Source: an uncultured Methylibium sp.
GTDB taxonomy: Bacteria; Pseudomonadota; Gammaproteobacteria; Burkholderiales; Burkholderiaceae_C
Assembly (NCBI RefSeq): GCF_902826655.1
Contig: NZ_CADEFR010000017.1
Coordinates: 1 to 64,000 of the forward strand
DNA length: 64,000 nucleotides
Direction: 5' to 3'
The notes below the pieces were generated by a model. That model was not told the origin of the DNA. It worked only from the letters and a program-made list of their open reading frames with translations, and searched no databases. Both the position numbers and the translations under genes were made by a program. Shown here in pieces: positions 40,575-51,493 of this stretch (positions are counted from its first letter, which is position 1; every line of letters starts with the position of its first letter).

Positions 40575-41789
40575 TCAGGGTCGGCCGGACGAGGACGGCG
40601 CCCAGCCGGCCATCGCCTCGCGCAGGCGCGCCAGGGCCTCGGGCGGCAAGGCCGCTCGCCAGGTGCGGCCCGCGACGTCGGCCGCGTCGGCCGCGGCGCC
40701 GGGCTGCCACCACGCGGCCTCGCCGTCGAGCGCGACGCGGCCCGGCAGCAGGCCGGCGTCGGCCGGCACCGCGACCCAGGCCAGGCCTGCCAGCGGCGGC
40801 GTGGCCTGCCAGCGGCCGCGGGCCAGGACGCGCAGCTCGGCCAGCCAGGCGGCCGCCGGATGCGGCAGCGGGCGTGTGGCACTCGCGAGCGCGGCGGTCG
40901 ACCCGCTCCGCGACGGTGCCAGCACCGCCGCCAGCGGATCGGCCGGCGTCTCGCGCGATGTCTCGCGCGAGGTCTCGGACGACAGGCCGGCGACGCGACC
41001 CGGTGCGGCCGGCGCCGCCGCCTTGCTGGCCATCCGCTCGCGGGCCTTCAGCGCCCCTTCGGCGATGGCCGACGCCGCAGTGCGGGCCTGGGCCCCGGCC
41101 TGCGCGTCGGCCATCGCCGCCGCGGCCGCAGCCGCCGGCGCCGCGTTCTCGGCGCGTGCATCGGCCCGCGTGTCGGTCGGTGCGGCGTCCGGAACCGCGG
41201 CGACGGCGCTCGGCTCCAGCGGCGCAGCAGGCTCCGTGCGCGTCGGTGTCTGTGTCGGCGCAGGCGCAGGCGCAGGTGCCGGGGGCAGGGCGCGTCGCGC
41301 CTCGAGCTCGCGGCGCGGCGCGGCGGGGGTCGGCTTCGCGATCGCCTTCGCCGCTGCAGGCGCCTCGGCCGGCGCTGCGTCGGCCTGCCGCACTTCAGCC
41401 TGCGCCGCCACGGCCGGCGCTTGTGGCACCGATGCCGGCACCGATGCCGGCACCGATGCCGGCACCGCGGCGGTCGCCGCCGGCGCGTCGGACTGCGGCA
41501 GTGCCTCGGGCGGCGGGCCGTCGCGCCACATCAGCACGATCACGCTGCCGAGCATCACGCTCGCCAGCGTGCCGGCGACGGCCGGCCGGCGCGTCGCCTC
41601 GAACGCGGCGCTCGCGGCGCCCAGCAGCCGCTGCCACATCGAGGGCGGTGCGACGCTGCGCCGCGCGGCGTCCAGGATGGCGGCGCTCAGCGCCCGCGGC
41701 GGCCGCAGCTCGCGGTCGGGCGCGTGGCGCAGCGCGGCACGCAGGAAGGCGTCGGGGCGGGAGTCGTCGTCGCGTTCCATGGTGGTCAT
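40575..41789 (-). CDS. Anti-sigma factor-like membrane protein with Ala/Pro-rich periplasmic part
   Basis: A 404-residue protein whose ATG overlaps the stop of the ECF sigma gene (ATGA). Residues 1-75 form a soluble N-terminal part (DDDSRPDAFLRAALRHAPDRELRPPRALSAAIL) that could hold the sigma factor. One membrane segment (about 82-100, AVAGTLASVMLGSVIVLMW) follows. A long low-complexity stretch rich in Ala, Pro and Thr (about 105-290) includes three PASV units encoded by a perfect DNA repeat. The last 100 residues contain a small folded region (LPHPAAAWLAELRVLARGRWQATPPLAGLAWVAVP). No known anti-sigma zinc motif is seen; the call rests on coupling to the sigma gene and topology. Confidence 0.75.
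   Translation of the reverse strand: MTTMERDDDSRPDAFLRAALRHAPDRELRPPRALSAAILDAARRSVAPPSMWQRLLGAASAAFEATRRPAVAGTLASVMLGSVIVLMWRDGPPPEALPQSDAPAATAAVPASVPASVPASVPQAPAVAAQAEVRQADAAPAEAPAAAKAIAKPTPAAPRRELEARRALPPAPAPAPAPTQTPTRTEPAAPLEPSAVAAVPDAAPTDTRADARAENAAPAAAAAAAMADAQAGAQARTAASAIAEGALKARERMASKAAAPAAPGRVAGLSSETSRETSRETPADPLAAVLAPSRSGSTAALASATRPLPHPAAAWLAELRVLARGRWQATPPLAGLAWVAVPADAGLLPGRVALDGEAAWWQPGAAADAADVAGRTWRAALPPEALARLREAMAGWAPSSSGRP
41425..41460. repeat. Three perfect 12-bp tandem repeats inside the anti-sigma-like gene
   Basis: The unit GGCACCGATGCC occurs three times in a row, with a partial fourth copy after 41460. Read on the minus strand it codes for Pro-Ala-Ser-Val repeats in the low-complexity linker. 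Repeat-number change would keep the frame. Confidence 0.9.
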
Positions 41790-42403
41790 CAGCCCAGGGC
41801 TTCGCGGCCCGGCAGGTAGGCGCCCATGCAGGTGCGCAGCTTGGTGATCGCGTAGCGCAGGCGGCTCTTCGCGGTCTCGAAGCCGCACTCCAGCGCGGCG
41901 GCCAGCTCGGCCAGCGATAGCCCGTCCTCGTGGTGCATCAGGAACACCGTCTTCTGCGCCGCCGGCAGGCCGTCCAGGCAGTCCAGCAGGCGCTGGCCGG
42001 CGGCGCGCCAGAAGCTGCGGTCCTCGGCGCTGCCGGCGTCGGCCGCGGGCCACGCGGCCCAGGGCTCGCCCTCGGGCTCCCAGGGCGGGCCGCCGGCATC
42101 GACCGAGATCTCGCGGCCGCTCTTGCGCAGGCAGTCGACCGCGCGGTGGTGCGCCAGCGTGAACAGCCAGGTGCGAAAGCTCGCGCCCTGCGGCGCCCAG
42201 CGCTGGCGCGCGTCGATCACGCGCAGCCAGGTGTCCTGGAAGACCTCGTCGGTCTGCGCCGCGCAGGCGCTGCCCAGCAGCCGCCTGACGAAGCGGTACA
42301 GCGCCGCGTGGTGGCGCGCGTAGATCTGCTCGAAGGCGCGCGCCTCGCCCTGCGCGAAGGCGCGCATCAGGCGGTCGTCGTCGGGCTCGGTGGCGTCGTT
42401 CAT
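41789..42403 (-). CDS. ECF (sigma-70 family) RNA polymerase sigma factor
   Basis: A 204-residue extracytoplasmic-function sigma factor. Region 2 is visible in AFEQIYARHHAALYRFVRRLLG, DEVFQDTWLRVI and FRTWLFTLAHHRAVDCLRK. An acidic Pro/Trp-rich linker (SVDAGGPPWEPEGEPWAAW) precedes region 4, with LDGLPAAQKTVFLMHHEDGLSLAELAAALECGFETAKSRLRYA. It forms an operon with the downstream anti-sigma-like gene. A palindromic promoter shared with the divergent von Willebrand A gene lies just upstream. Confidence 0.95.
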   Translation of the reverse strand: MNDATEPDDDRLMRAFAQGEARAFEQIYARHHAALYRFVRRLLGSACAAQTDEVFQDTWLRVIDARQRWAPQGASFRTWLFTLAHHRAVDCLRKSGREISVDAGGPPWEPEGEPWAAWPAADAGSAEDRSFWRAAGQRLLDCLDGLPAAQKTVFLMHHEDGLSLAELAAALECGFETAKSRLRYAITKLRTCMGAYLPGREALG

Positions 42404-42443
42404 CGTCGGCGATCCAGTCTGCCATCGCGGCAGCTGATGTCTT

Positions 42444-42497
42444 CTACGCGCGAGCCGCGCGAACGGGGTTAACCCCTTTCTGCGCCCTCGGCCGTAT
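42444..42497. promoter_or_regulatory. Divergent ECF-type promoters sharing a palindromic -35 element
   Basis: The palindrome GGGGTTAACCCC (42465-42476) gives an AAC -35 core on each strand. On the plus strand AAC (42471-42473) is followed after 19 bases by CGTAT (42493-42497). On the minus strand AAC (42470-42468) is followed after exactly 19 bases by CGTAG (42448-42444). AAC and CGT are the usual core elements of ECF promoters, so the sigma factor probably drives its own operon and the divergent von Willebrand A gene together. Confidence 0.65.
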
Positions 42498-42530
42498 CAG
42501 CCTGCGTCATCCACTCCCGCAGGAACTGCC

Positions 42531-44075
42531 ATGCCCTCGATCGGTCCCCGTCTTTCCACGGTCATGCGTCACGGCTGCCTGGCCCTGACCGCGCTGCTGT
42601 GTGCCTGCAGCGTCGGCTGGAGCCAGGCGCACGACTGGGTCTCGCCCGTGCCGGCCGACGATCCGCCGCCGCGCCCGCAAGGGCAGCCGCCGGTCTCGGG
42701 CTGGGCCGAGTCGCTGTGGGCCGGGCCGCGCTCCGGGCCGCCGGCCGCGCCGAACGCGCGCGACTGCCAGCGCGCGCCGCAGGCCATCGAGCTGTGGGGC
42801 CCCGACGGCGCGCCGCAGCAGGGCGCGCGCCGCGGCCGGGCCGACGACGAGCCGCGGCTGCTGAAGGAACGCTCGCGCGAACTGCTGGCCTCCAAGGCCG
42901 CGGCGCCCGAAGCGCGCGGCGGCGCGCGCGGCGAAGTCGCCGCTGCCGATGCCGCGGCGCCGGCCACGGCCGATGCTCCTCGCGAATCACGCGCGCCCGG
43001 CTTGCTGCCGCAAGCGCTGCCACGGCCGCAGCGCCCGCGCGACGAGCCGGTGTCGGCCGGCGTGGTCGACGACAACGCCGACTTCGGCGCCTACCTCGCC
43101 TACCGCGGCCGCAACACCCACCTGCCGGTGCGCCATCGCGACGTGCAGGAGCGCTACCTGCTCAGCGTGCACGACGCCGCCGGCCGCCCGGTGCCCGACG
43201 CGCAGGTCAGCCTGCACGCCAGCGGCCGCAGCCTGCCGCTGTGGGCGCGCACCGACAGCGGCGGCCAGGTCTGGCTGCACCCCGCGGCGATGGACGGCGG
43301 CGCGCCCGGGCTGATCGAGGTGCAGGTGCGCAAGGCCGGGACCACGGGCCGCGCGCTGCTCAAGCGCGGCCAGCGCGACGGCCTGCAGGTGCGACTCGAC
43401 GCCAGCCTGCCGGCCGAGCGCACGCGCCTGGACCTGGTCTTCCTGGTCGACGCCACCGGCTCGATGGCCGACGAGATCGACAAGCTCAAGCGCTCGATGC
43501 GCCAGATGGCCGACCAGATCGCGCGCCTGCCCAGCCAGCCCGACATCTGCTGGGGTCTCGTGGCCTACCGCGACCGCGGCGACGCCTTCTTCGTGCGCGC
43601 GCACGACTTCAGCAACGACCTCGGCGCCTTCCAGAAGAGCCTGGGCGCGCTGCAGGCCGGCGGCGGCGGCGACTATGCCGAGGCGCTGAACGAAGCCCTG
43701 CACACCGCCGTGCACCGCCTGTCGTGGCGCGGCGACGGCGCGACGCGGCTGGTGGTGCTGGTGGCCGACGCGCCGCCGCACCTGGACTATGGCGCGCCCT
43801 GGTACGACGACGACATGCAGGGCGCGCTGGCGCGCGGCATCAAGCTGTTCGCGGTCGGCGCGAGCGGGCTCGACCCGACCGGCGAGTACGTCTTCCGCCA
43901 GGCCGCGCAGTACACCGGCGGGCGCTTCGTCTTCCTGACCTACGCAAAGGCGGGTGACCCGAGCAGCGGCCCCGGCCGCGAGACCTCGCACGACGTCGGC
44001 AACTACTCGGTCGAGTCGCTCGACAAGCTGGTGCTGCGCCTGGTGCGCGAGGAGCTGGCGAAGCGCCCCACCTGA
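42531..44075 (+). CDS. Exported von Willebrand factor A-domain protein
   Basis: A 514-residue protein with an N-terminal signal peptide (about residues 10-33, CLALTALLCACSVGWSQAHD). A Pro/Ala/Arg-rich low-complexity part (to about 175) is followed by a short beta domain with RYLLSVHDAAGRPVPDAQVSLHASGR. The vWA domain (about 300-480) has a complete MIDAS motif: DATGSMADE, a conserved threonine/glycine region AGGGGDYAEALNEAL, and VVLVADAPPH. It ends with SVESLDKLVLRLVREEL. The gene is divergent from the ECF sigma operon and likely its target. The Cys in the signal region (LLCACS) could alternatively be a lipobox. Confidence 0.88.
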   Translation: MPSIGPRLSTVMRHGCLALTALLCACSVGWSQAHDWVSPVPADDPPPRPQGQPPVSGWAESLWAGPRSGPPAAPNARDCQRAPQAIELWGPDGAPQQGARRGRADDEPRLLKERSRELLASKAAAPEARGGARGEVAAADAAAPATADAPRESRAPGLLPQALPRPQRPRDEPVSAGVVDDNADFGAYLAYRGRNTHLPVRHRDVQERYLLSVHDAAGRPVPDAQVSLHASGRSLPLWARTDSGGQVWLHPAAMDGGAPGLIEVQVRKAGTTGRALLKRGQRDGLQVRLDASLPAERTRLDLVFLVDATGSMADEIDKLKRSMRQMADQIARLPSQPDICWGLVAYRDRGDAFFVRAHDFSNDLGAFQKSLGALQAGGGGDYAEALNEALHTAVHRLSWRGDGATRLVVLVADAPPHLDYGAPWYDDDMQGALARGIKLFAVGASGLDPTGEYVFRQAAQYTGGRFVFLTYAKAGDPSSGPGRETSHDVGNYSVESLDKLVLRLVREELAKRPT

Positions 44076-44101
44076 GCGGTGCGACAGGGCATTCGTTGTG
44101 G

Positions 44102-44136
44102 GGACATGCCGGCCGCGCTAGGCTGCCGGCATGTCC
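44102..44136 (+). promoter_or_regulatory. Perfect 12-bp hairpin covering the lipoprotein start codon
   Basis: GGACATGCCGGC (44102-44113) pairs perfectly with GCCGGCATGTCC (44125-44136) around an 11-base loop. The ATG of the following gene (44131) lies in the right arm, and an AGG that could act as ribosome-binding site lies at the end of the loop. The structure could end transcription of the upstream gene only weakly (no T tract); it more likely limits translation of the lipoprotein or is a protein-binding palindrome. Confidence 0.7.
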
Positions 44137-44511
44137 TTGCGCCCCTTCCTTGCCCTGGCCCTGTCGCTGGGCCTCGCCGCCTGCGGCGGCAGCATCTCGC
44201 TCGGCTTCGGCCACTACGACGACGACGCGCCGAACGTGTCGCTCGTCGTGTCGCCGACCAGCGCCGCGCGCGGTGACACGCTGCGGCTGGTGGCGGCCGC
44301 GAGCGACGACTACGCGGTGGTGGTGGTCGAGTTCTACCGCGTCGACCCCGGCGGCACGACGCTGCTGGGCAGCGATCGTGCCCCGCCCTACCAGTTCGAC
44401 ACCGTGGTGCCGGCCGGCGCGGGCGCGAGCCTGCAGTACGTCGCCCGCGCGGTCGACGACGCCGGCCAGCGCACCGACAGCGCGGCGGCGGTCGTCGTCG
44501 TCACGCCTTGA
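44131..44511 (+). CDS. Small lipoprotein with Ig-like domain
   Basis: A 126-residue lipoprotein. The signal peptide MSLRPFLALALSLGLAAC ends in the lipobox LAAC. The mature part has one Ig-like beta-sandwich of the kind found in repeats of secreted hydrolases: APNVSLVVSPTSAARGDTLRLVAAASDDYAVVVVEFYRVD, then LGSDRAPPYQFDTVVPAG and LQYVARAVDDAGQRTDS. It lies 55 bases behind the vWA gene, and its start codon is inside a strong hairpin. Function unknown; probably an envelope protein of the same stress set. Confidence 0.85.
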   Translation: MSLRPFLALALSLGLAACGGSISLGFGHYDDDAPNVSLVVSPTSAARGDTLRLVAAASDDYAVVVVEFYRVDPGGTTLLGSDRAPPYQFDTVVPAGAGASLQYVARAVDDAGQRTDSAAAVVVVTP

Positions 44512-44523
44512 GCGGCGTTCGCC

Positions 44524-46743
44524 TCACTCCGGCACCGCCAGCGAGTCGCCGACGAAGCCGATGCGGTCGGTCGCGGCCGGCGTCGCGCTGATCGCCGGCA
44601 GCTGCGCCCGCGTCACCGCCGGCGCCGCGCCGGGCAGGCCGCCGCGCGGCACGGTGCGGACCACCTGGCTGGGCGGCAGCGCCTCGCCGGTGCTCAGCTT
44701 CGCGTACATCGCGTTCATCGCCTCGACGAAGTAGACGTGCAGCGGCACGTAGCGCGTGTCGAAGCCCGTCAGCGCGTTGAAGGCGTCGAAGTGCTGCGCG
44801 TTCTCGACCTCGATGTAGCGCAGCTCGCTGCGCTTGCCCTCGCGGTCGCGGTTGAACGCGGTGTAGGCGCGCGCTGCGTGATTGACCGGCAGCAGCGCGT
44901 CGTTGCGGCCCGCGACGATGACGGTCGGCGTGCCGCGCAGCCTGCCGTTCAGCAGCACCTCCTCGACGCCCTGGCGCGCGGCCTGGCTCTGCGCCTTGGT
45001 CGGCACGCTGCTGGCGGTCAGCGCCGCGCCGGTGCGCGGGTCGCGGCCGGTGGCCAGCGCGCGCTGGCACATCGCCACGTCGAAGCCCAGGTCGGCCGTG
45101 CCGGTGCCGGGCGAGACGGCCAGGTCCCAGCGTCGTGCGCCGCCGACCGAGTCGTTGACGATCACCGCCGCCGGGCTGCCGTTGGAGGTGCCGTTGCCGG
45201 TGGCGTAGCTCGCGGCCTTGGTCGCCGCGGCCAGCGGCGCGGGCGCGGCGGTCGCATCGACCCCGGCGACGCTGGCGCCGCACAGGTTGTCCAGCACCGA
45301 GGCGCGCGCATAGGCGTTGGCGTACATCGTCGAGATGATCACCGCGTTGCCCAGGCCGAAGTGCGCGTTGTGCATCGTGTCGTTGAAGCGCGTCCAGCCG
45401 TAGTGGCGCAGCCGGTTCAGCGCGTCGGCCGACTGCTCGGCCAGCGTGCCGCCGCTCACCAGGCCGGCCGCGGCCAGCGCCGTGCAGCGGTTGACGGCGC
45501 GCGGGTTCATCGCCACCAGCGTCATGTAGTTGTGGATCGACAGCTCGCCGGTCATCTGCGCCTCGGCCGCCTGCGCCGCGCAGGGCTGGTAGAGGTTGGC
45601 GAAGGTGAAGTAGTCGAACAGCGGCTTGCCGAAGTTGGCGACCGGGACGCCGCCGAAGCTGATGCCGTAGCCGCGCGTGCTCTCGGGCTGGGCGTTGGGC
45701 TCGCTGGCCACCACGCCGTCGATCAGGCCGTGGCGGTCCTGCTCGGCGGCGCGCAGCACCGCGGCGCCGCCGTTGCTCACCGCGCCGGCGATCACCAGCG
45801 TGTTGTCGGCGTGAAAGCGCTGCGACTTGCCGTGGCGTCGGGGCAGGTCGGCGCCGTGCTCCTCGTTCAGCGCCCACAGCGCGTAGCGCACGGCGGCCAG
45901 CGTGTCCGTGCCCCAGTCGGCCTCAGGGTTCTGCTGCGAGTGCACGTGCTTGAGCGACAGCCGGTTCGGGAAGGCCGCATTGAAGGCGATGCGCTGCGTG
46001 TCGTCGATCGCGGGCGCGAAGTGGCTCGCCTCGCCGGCCGCCGCGCGCGTGGCGCGCGTGCCGTCGATGCGGTGCACCGTGTCGTCGGCCGGGTCGTACA
46101 GGCCCATGCCCTTGCCGGCATCGGTGAGGGCGACCGCGCAGCCCTTCTTCAGGCCCCATTCGCTGGACGCGCCGATCGCGCCGTAGACGCCGCGCGAGCC
46201 CGACGAGGGGCCGACGACGATGCAGGGCTTCTTCGGGTCGAAGCTGGCGGGGATCTGGATCGCCATCGTCACGCGCTTGCGGCCGGCCTTGTCGTCCAGC
46301 ACGCCCAGGTACTCGACGCCGGGCACCAGGCCCTCGCCCAGCGTGTCGTTGCCGGCCAGGTCGATGTTGGGACCGTAGAGCCGGCCGTAGCCTCCGCCCA
46401 CCGTCGGGTCGACGAGGCCGCGGTAGTTGGAATACAGCGCGTTGCGGCGCAGCTCCAGCGCGGTCGGGTTCAGCGGGTCGGCGTAGACCGGCGCGGCCGC
46501 GGCGCCGATGCCGGTGCGGCCCAGGCCGCCGGTCAGCAGGTCCTGCGTCGCGGCGGTGGTGCCGGCGCCGGGCGCGGTGGCCGGGTACTCGGTGCGCGTC
46601 AGCGAGGCGACGCCGCGCGGCAGCTCGTTGCGCGGGTCGGCGTGGTGGCCGCCGTCGGTGGCGCAGGCGGGTTGCAGGGCCAGCACGGCGGTGGCCAGCG
46701 CCACCGGCAGCAGGCGGGGGGAGGTCAGGACGACGGCACGCAT
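44524..46743 (-). CDS. D-(-)-3-hydroxybutyrate oligomer hydrolase
   Basis: A 739-residue protein of the 3-hydroxybutyrate oligomer hydrolase family, which cuts oligomers released from polyhydroxybutyrate into monomers. An N-terminal export signal is visible (LLPVALATAVLALQPACA). The family regions NALYSNYRGLVDPTVGGGYGRLYGP, IVVGPSSGSRGVYGAIG and the likely nucleophile serine in VIAGAVSNGGAAVLRA are present, with a later acid/His pair plausible in IVAGRNDALLPVNHAARAY and VENAQHFDAFN. The length is typical of the Burkholderiales form. It stands alone on the minus strand. Confidence 0.92.
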   Translation of the reverse strand: MRAVVLTSPRLLPVALATAVLALQPACATDGGHHADPRNELPRGVASLTRTEYPATAPGAGTTAATQDLLTGGLGRTGIGAAAAPVYADPLNPTALELRRNALYSNYRGLVDPTVGGGYGRLYGPNIDLAGNDTLGEGLVPGVEYLGVLDDKAGRKRVTMAIQIPASFDPKKPCIVVGPSSGSRGVYGAIGASSEWGLKKGCAVALTDAGKGMGLYDPADDTVHRIDGTRATRAAAGEASHFAPAIDDTQRIAFNAAFPNRLSLKHVHSQQNPEADWGTDTLAAVRYALWALNEEHGADLPRRHGKSQRFHADNTLVIAGAVSNGGAAVLRAAEQDRHGLIDGVVASEPNAQPESTRGYGISFGGVPVANFGKPLFDYFTFANLYQPCAAQAAEAQMTGELSIHNYMTLVAMNPRAVNRCTALAAAGLVSGGTLAEQSADALNRLRHYGWTRFNDTMHNAHFGLGNAVIISTMYANAYARASVLDNLCGASVAGVDATAAPAPLAAATKAASYATGNGTSNGSPAAVIVNDSVGGARRWDLAVSPGTGTADLGFDVAMCQRALATGRDPRTGAALTASSVPTKAQSQAARQGVEEVLLNGRLRGTPTVIVAGRNDALLPVNHAARAYTAFNRDREGKRSELRYIEVENAQHFDAFNALTGFDTRYVPLHVYFVEAMNAMYAKLSTGEALPPSQVVRTVPRGGLPGAAPAVTRAQLPAISATPAATDRIGFVGDSLAVPE

Positions 46744-46888
46744 GGGGGGTCTCCTCGTGGTGTTGTGATCGATCGCCGGGCGGCCGGTCGCCGCACGGCG
46801 TCCGGCAGCGTAGGACGCCGGCCGCGCGCTGGGGAGTTGCGTGATCGCCTAGGCGCAGACCCGATGAGGGGCAACCCGGGCCTGCGGA

Positions 46889-48790
<1,902 letters not shown>

Positions 48791-48836
48791 GGAAGGGCGG
48801 CATGGTAAGCGAGCGCCCCAGGCCCACAATCGGGCC

Positions 48837-50852
48837 ATGTCTGCCGCCGACGGCCCTGGCACCCCCTACGACCCGCTGGCGGCACTCGACCGCGAGGGTG
48901 CGCTGCTGAAGGCGGCCGCGCGCATCGCCCACATCGGCGCCTGGGACTACACGCCCGACCCGCCGCTGCTGCGCTGGAGCGTCGAGACCGCCGCCATCCA
49001 CGGCATGTCGGCCGGCGAGGAACCCGAGCTCGCCGCCGCGATCGCCTTCTACGACGACGACTCGCGGCCGCGCATCACCGCGGCGATCCGGCGCGCGCTC
49101 GACGACGGCACGCCCTTCGACCTGCAGCTCGGCTTCATCTCGCGCAACGGCCAGCACCGCTGGGTGCGGGCGCTCGGCAGCGCCGAGCGCCAGGGCGACA
49201 AGGTCGTGCGCCTGGCCGGACTCTTCCAGGACATCACCGAACAGCGCGCCGCCCAGCTGGCCATCAGCGAGCTGAGCGAGCGCCTGCGCCTGGCCACCGA
49301 CGTCGCCGGCATCGGCGTCTGGGACTGGGACTTCGCCACCTGGCGCGTCCACTGGAGCGAGCAGATGTACCGGCTGCACGGCCTGACCGCCGGCGCCGGG
49401 CCGATGGACACGGCGCGCTGGCTGGCCCTGATCCACCCCGACGACCATGCGCGCTGCAACGACGGCGTGCGCGCCGCCCACCGCGCCGGCAAGCCCTACG
49501 ACACCGAACACCGCATCCTGCGGCCCGACGGCGCGGTGCGCTGGATCCATTCGGTCGGCCGCATGCTCGAGGGCGCCGGCCAGGGCCGCCGCATGATCGG
49601 CACCTGCATCGACGTCACCGACCGCCGCCTCGCCGAACAGGCCCGTCTGGAGAAAGACGCCGCCGAGCGCGCCAGCCAGGCCAAGAGCGAGTTCCTCTCG
49701 CGCGTGAGTCACGAGCTGCGCACGCCGCTCAACGGCATCATCGGCTTCACCCAGCTGCTGCGGCGCGGCCCGGCGCTGCCGACGATGCAGCGCTACCACG
49801 TCGACCTGATCCACGACGCCGGCGAGCACCTGCTCCAGCTCATCAACGACATGCTCGACCTGGCCGCGATCGAGGCCGGCCAGCTGCGCCTGTCGCTCGA
49901 GCCGGTCGCGCTGGCCGAGCTGGTGGAGGCCACCGTCGCGCTGGCCCGGCCGCAGGCGCTGGCGCGGCGCATCGCCATCGAGGTCGACGCCGGCGAGGCG
50001 GGCCTGCATGTGCGCGCCGACCGCGTGCGGATGCGCCAGGTGCTGGAGAACCTGCTGTCCAACGCCATCAAGTACAACCGCGAGGCCGGCCTGGTGCGCC
50101 TGGCCTGGCACCGCGGCGCCGACGGGCGCATCGCCTTCGAGGTCACCGACACCGGCCTGGGCCTCGACGCCGAGCAGCGCGCCGGGCTGTTCCAGCCCTT
50201 CAACCGCCTGGGCGCCGAGCAGCGCGGCGACCAGCCCGGCACCGGCCTGGGCCTGGCCATCACCCAGGCGCTGGTGCTGCACATGGGCGCCAGCATCGAC
50301 GTCGACTCGCAGCCCGGCCGCGGCACCACCATCCGGCTGCGCCTGCCGGACGCCGAGCCGGCCGCCGCACCGCGGCAGGCCGACCCCGCCGAGGCGCCGC
50401 CGGCTCCGCGCCGCCGCGGCGACGGGCGGCGCCTGCGCCTGCTGTACGTCGAGGACAACCCCGTCAACGTGCTGCTGATGCAGGAAGTGATCGCCCAGTG
50501 CGGCCCGCGCTACCAGCTGAGCGTGGCCCACGACGGCGAGCAGGGCCTGGCCCGGCTGGCCGAGGGCGCGCCGCCCGACCTGCTGCTGCTGGACATCAAC
50601 CTGCCCGGCATCGGCGGCCACGAGGTGCTGGCCCGCGTGCGCGCCGACCCGCGGCTGGCCCGCCTGCCCTGCGTGGCCGTGTCGGCTGACGCCATGCCGC
50701 ACGAGGTGGCGCGCGCCCGCGCGGCCGGTTTCGACGACTACTGGACCAAGCCGCTGGACATCAGCCGCCTGGTCGAGCGCATGGAGCAGGTGCTGGCGCG
50801 CGCCGCCGCGACCGCCCCCGAAGCCGCGGCCGGCGGGGACCGCTCGGCATAA
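48837..50852 (+). CDS. Hybrid histidine kinase (PAS-PAS-HisKA-HATPase-REC)
   Basis: A 671-residue cytosolic hybrid kinase. Two PAS/PAC units (about 20-130 and 145-270; [22 protein letters not shown]) precede the acceptor His292 in [13 protein letters not shown]. The ATPase domain follows ([30 protein letters not shown]), then a receiver with Asp586 in [13 protein letters not shown] and the conserved end [18 protein letters not shown]. It has no membrane segment and no neighbouring response regulator. The receiver closely resembles that of the kinase at 27.8 kb, so the two are paralogues that may share a phosphotransfer partner (inference). Confidence 0.94.
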   Translation: MSAADGPGTPYDPLAALDREGALLKAAARIAHIGAWDYTPDPPLLRWSVETAAIHGMSAGEEPELAAAIAFYDDDSRPRITAAIRRALDDGTPFDLQLGFISRNGQHRWVRALGSAERQGDKVVRLAGLFQDITEQRAAQLAISELSERLRLATDVAGIGVWDWDFATWRVHWSEQMYRLHGLTAGAGPMDTARWLALIHPDDHARCNDGVRAAHRAGKPYDTEHRILRPDGAVRWIHSVGRMLEGAGQGRRMIGTCIDVTDRRLAEQARLEKDAAERASQAKSEFLSRVSHELRTPLNGIIGFTQLLRRGPALPTMQRYHVDLIHDAGEHLLQLINDMLDLAAIEAGQLRLSLEPVALAELVEATVALARPQALARRIAIEVDAGEAGLHVRADRVRMRQVLENLLSNAIKYNREAGLVRLAWHRGADGRIAFEVTDTGLGLDAEQRAGLFQPFNRLGAEQRGDQPGTGLGLAITQALVLHMGASIDVDSQPGRGTTIRLRLPDAEPAAAPRQADPAEAPPAPRRRGDGRRLRLLYVEDNPVNVLLMQEVIAQCGPRYQLSVAHDGEQGLARLAEGAPPDLLLLDINLPGIGGHEVLARVRADPRLARLPCVAVSADAMPHEVARARAAGFDDYWTKPLDISRLVERMEQVLARAAATAPEAAAGGDRSA

Positions 50853-50899
50853 TCGGTGCCTGCCCGTCAAAAGGCCCCCATCACCAGCAGGAAGCGGCC

Positions 50900-51424
50900 A
50901 TGGCCTCCATCAACAAAGTCATCCTCATCGGCAACCTCGGCCGCGACCCCGAGGTGCGCTACACGCCCAGCGGATCCGCGGTGTGCAACATCACCGTGGC
51001 CACCTCGCGCAACTGGAAGGACAAGAACACCGGCGACAAGGTCGAAGAGACCGAATGGCACCGCGTGGTCTTCTACGACCGCCTGGCCGAGATCGCCGGC
51101 GAGTACCTGAAGAAGGGCCGCCCCGTCTACGTGGAAGGGCGCCTCAAGACCCGCAAGTGGCAGGACAAGGACGGCGCCGAGAAGTACACCACCGAGATCA
51201 TTGCCGACAACATGCAGCTCCTGGGCGGCCGCGAAGGCATGGGCGGCGGTGACGAAGGCGGCGGCGGTGGCGGCTACAGCCGCGGCGGTGGCGGCGGCCA
51301 CGACGACGACGGCGGCGGCCGCAGCGCGCGCGCGCCGGCCCAGCGGCCCGCGCAACGGCCGGCCCCGGCCGCGCAGAAGTCGGCGACGGGGTTCGACGAT
51401 CTGGAAGACGACATTCCGTTCTAG
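50900..51424 (+). CDS. ssb: Single-stranded DNA-binding protein
   Basis: SSB coats single-stranded DNA and recruits replication and repair proteins through its tail. The 174 residues comprise the OB fold (about 1-112, from [23 protein letters not shown] to NMQLLGG), a glycine-rich linker with a Tyr-Ser-Arg insert, a Pro/Ala/Arg stretch, and the canonical acidic tip [10 protein letters not shown] ribosome-binding site (AGGAAG) is well placed. A strong terminator follows. Confidence 0.98.
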   Translation: MASINKVILIGNLGRDPEVRYTPSGSAVCNITVATSRNWKDKNTGDKVEETEWHRVVFYDRLAEIAGEYLKKGRPVYVEGRLKTRKWQDKDGAEKYTTEIIADNMQLLGGREGMGGGDEGGGGGGYSRGGGGGHDDDGGGRSARAPAQRPAQRPAPAAQKSATGFDDLEDDIPF

Positions 51425-51445
51425 CGGAAGGTCGAATCAGACGAC

Positions 51446-51471
51446 AAAGGCCCGCATCCGCGGGCCTTTTT
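51446..51471 (+). terminator. Intrinsic terminator of ssb
   Basis: A 10-bp stem (AAAGGCCCGC / GCGGGCCTTT) with a four-base loop is followed by T residues up to 51471. The A run on the left side would also let it act for the convergent HEPN gene. Confidence 0.92.
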
Positions 51472-51493
51472 GCGTTTGCCTGGGCTTCAGCGA

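Noticed and set aside
41425-41460. Tandem 12-bp repeats as a regulatory iteron
   Set aside because: They are in frame inside a coding region and code for Pro-Ala-Ser-Val units.
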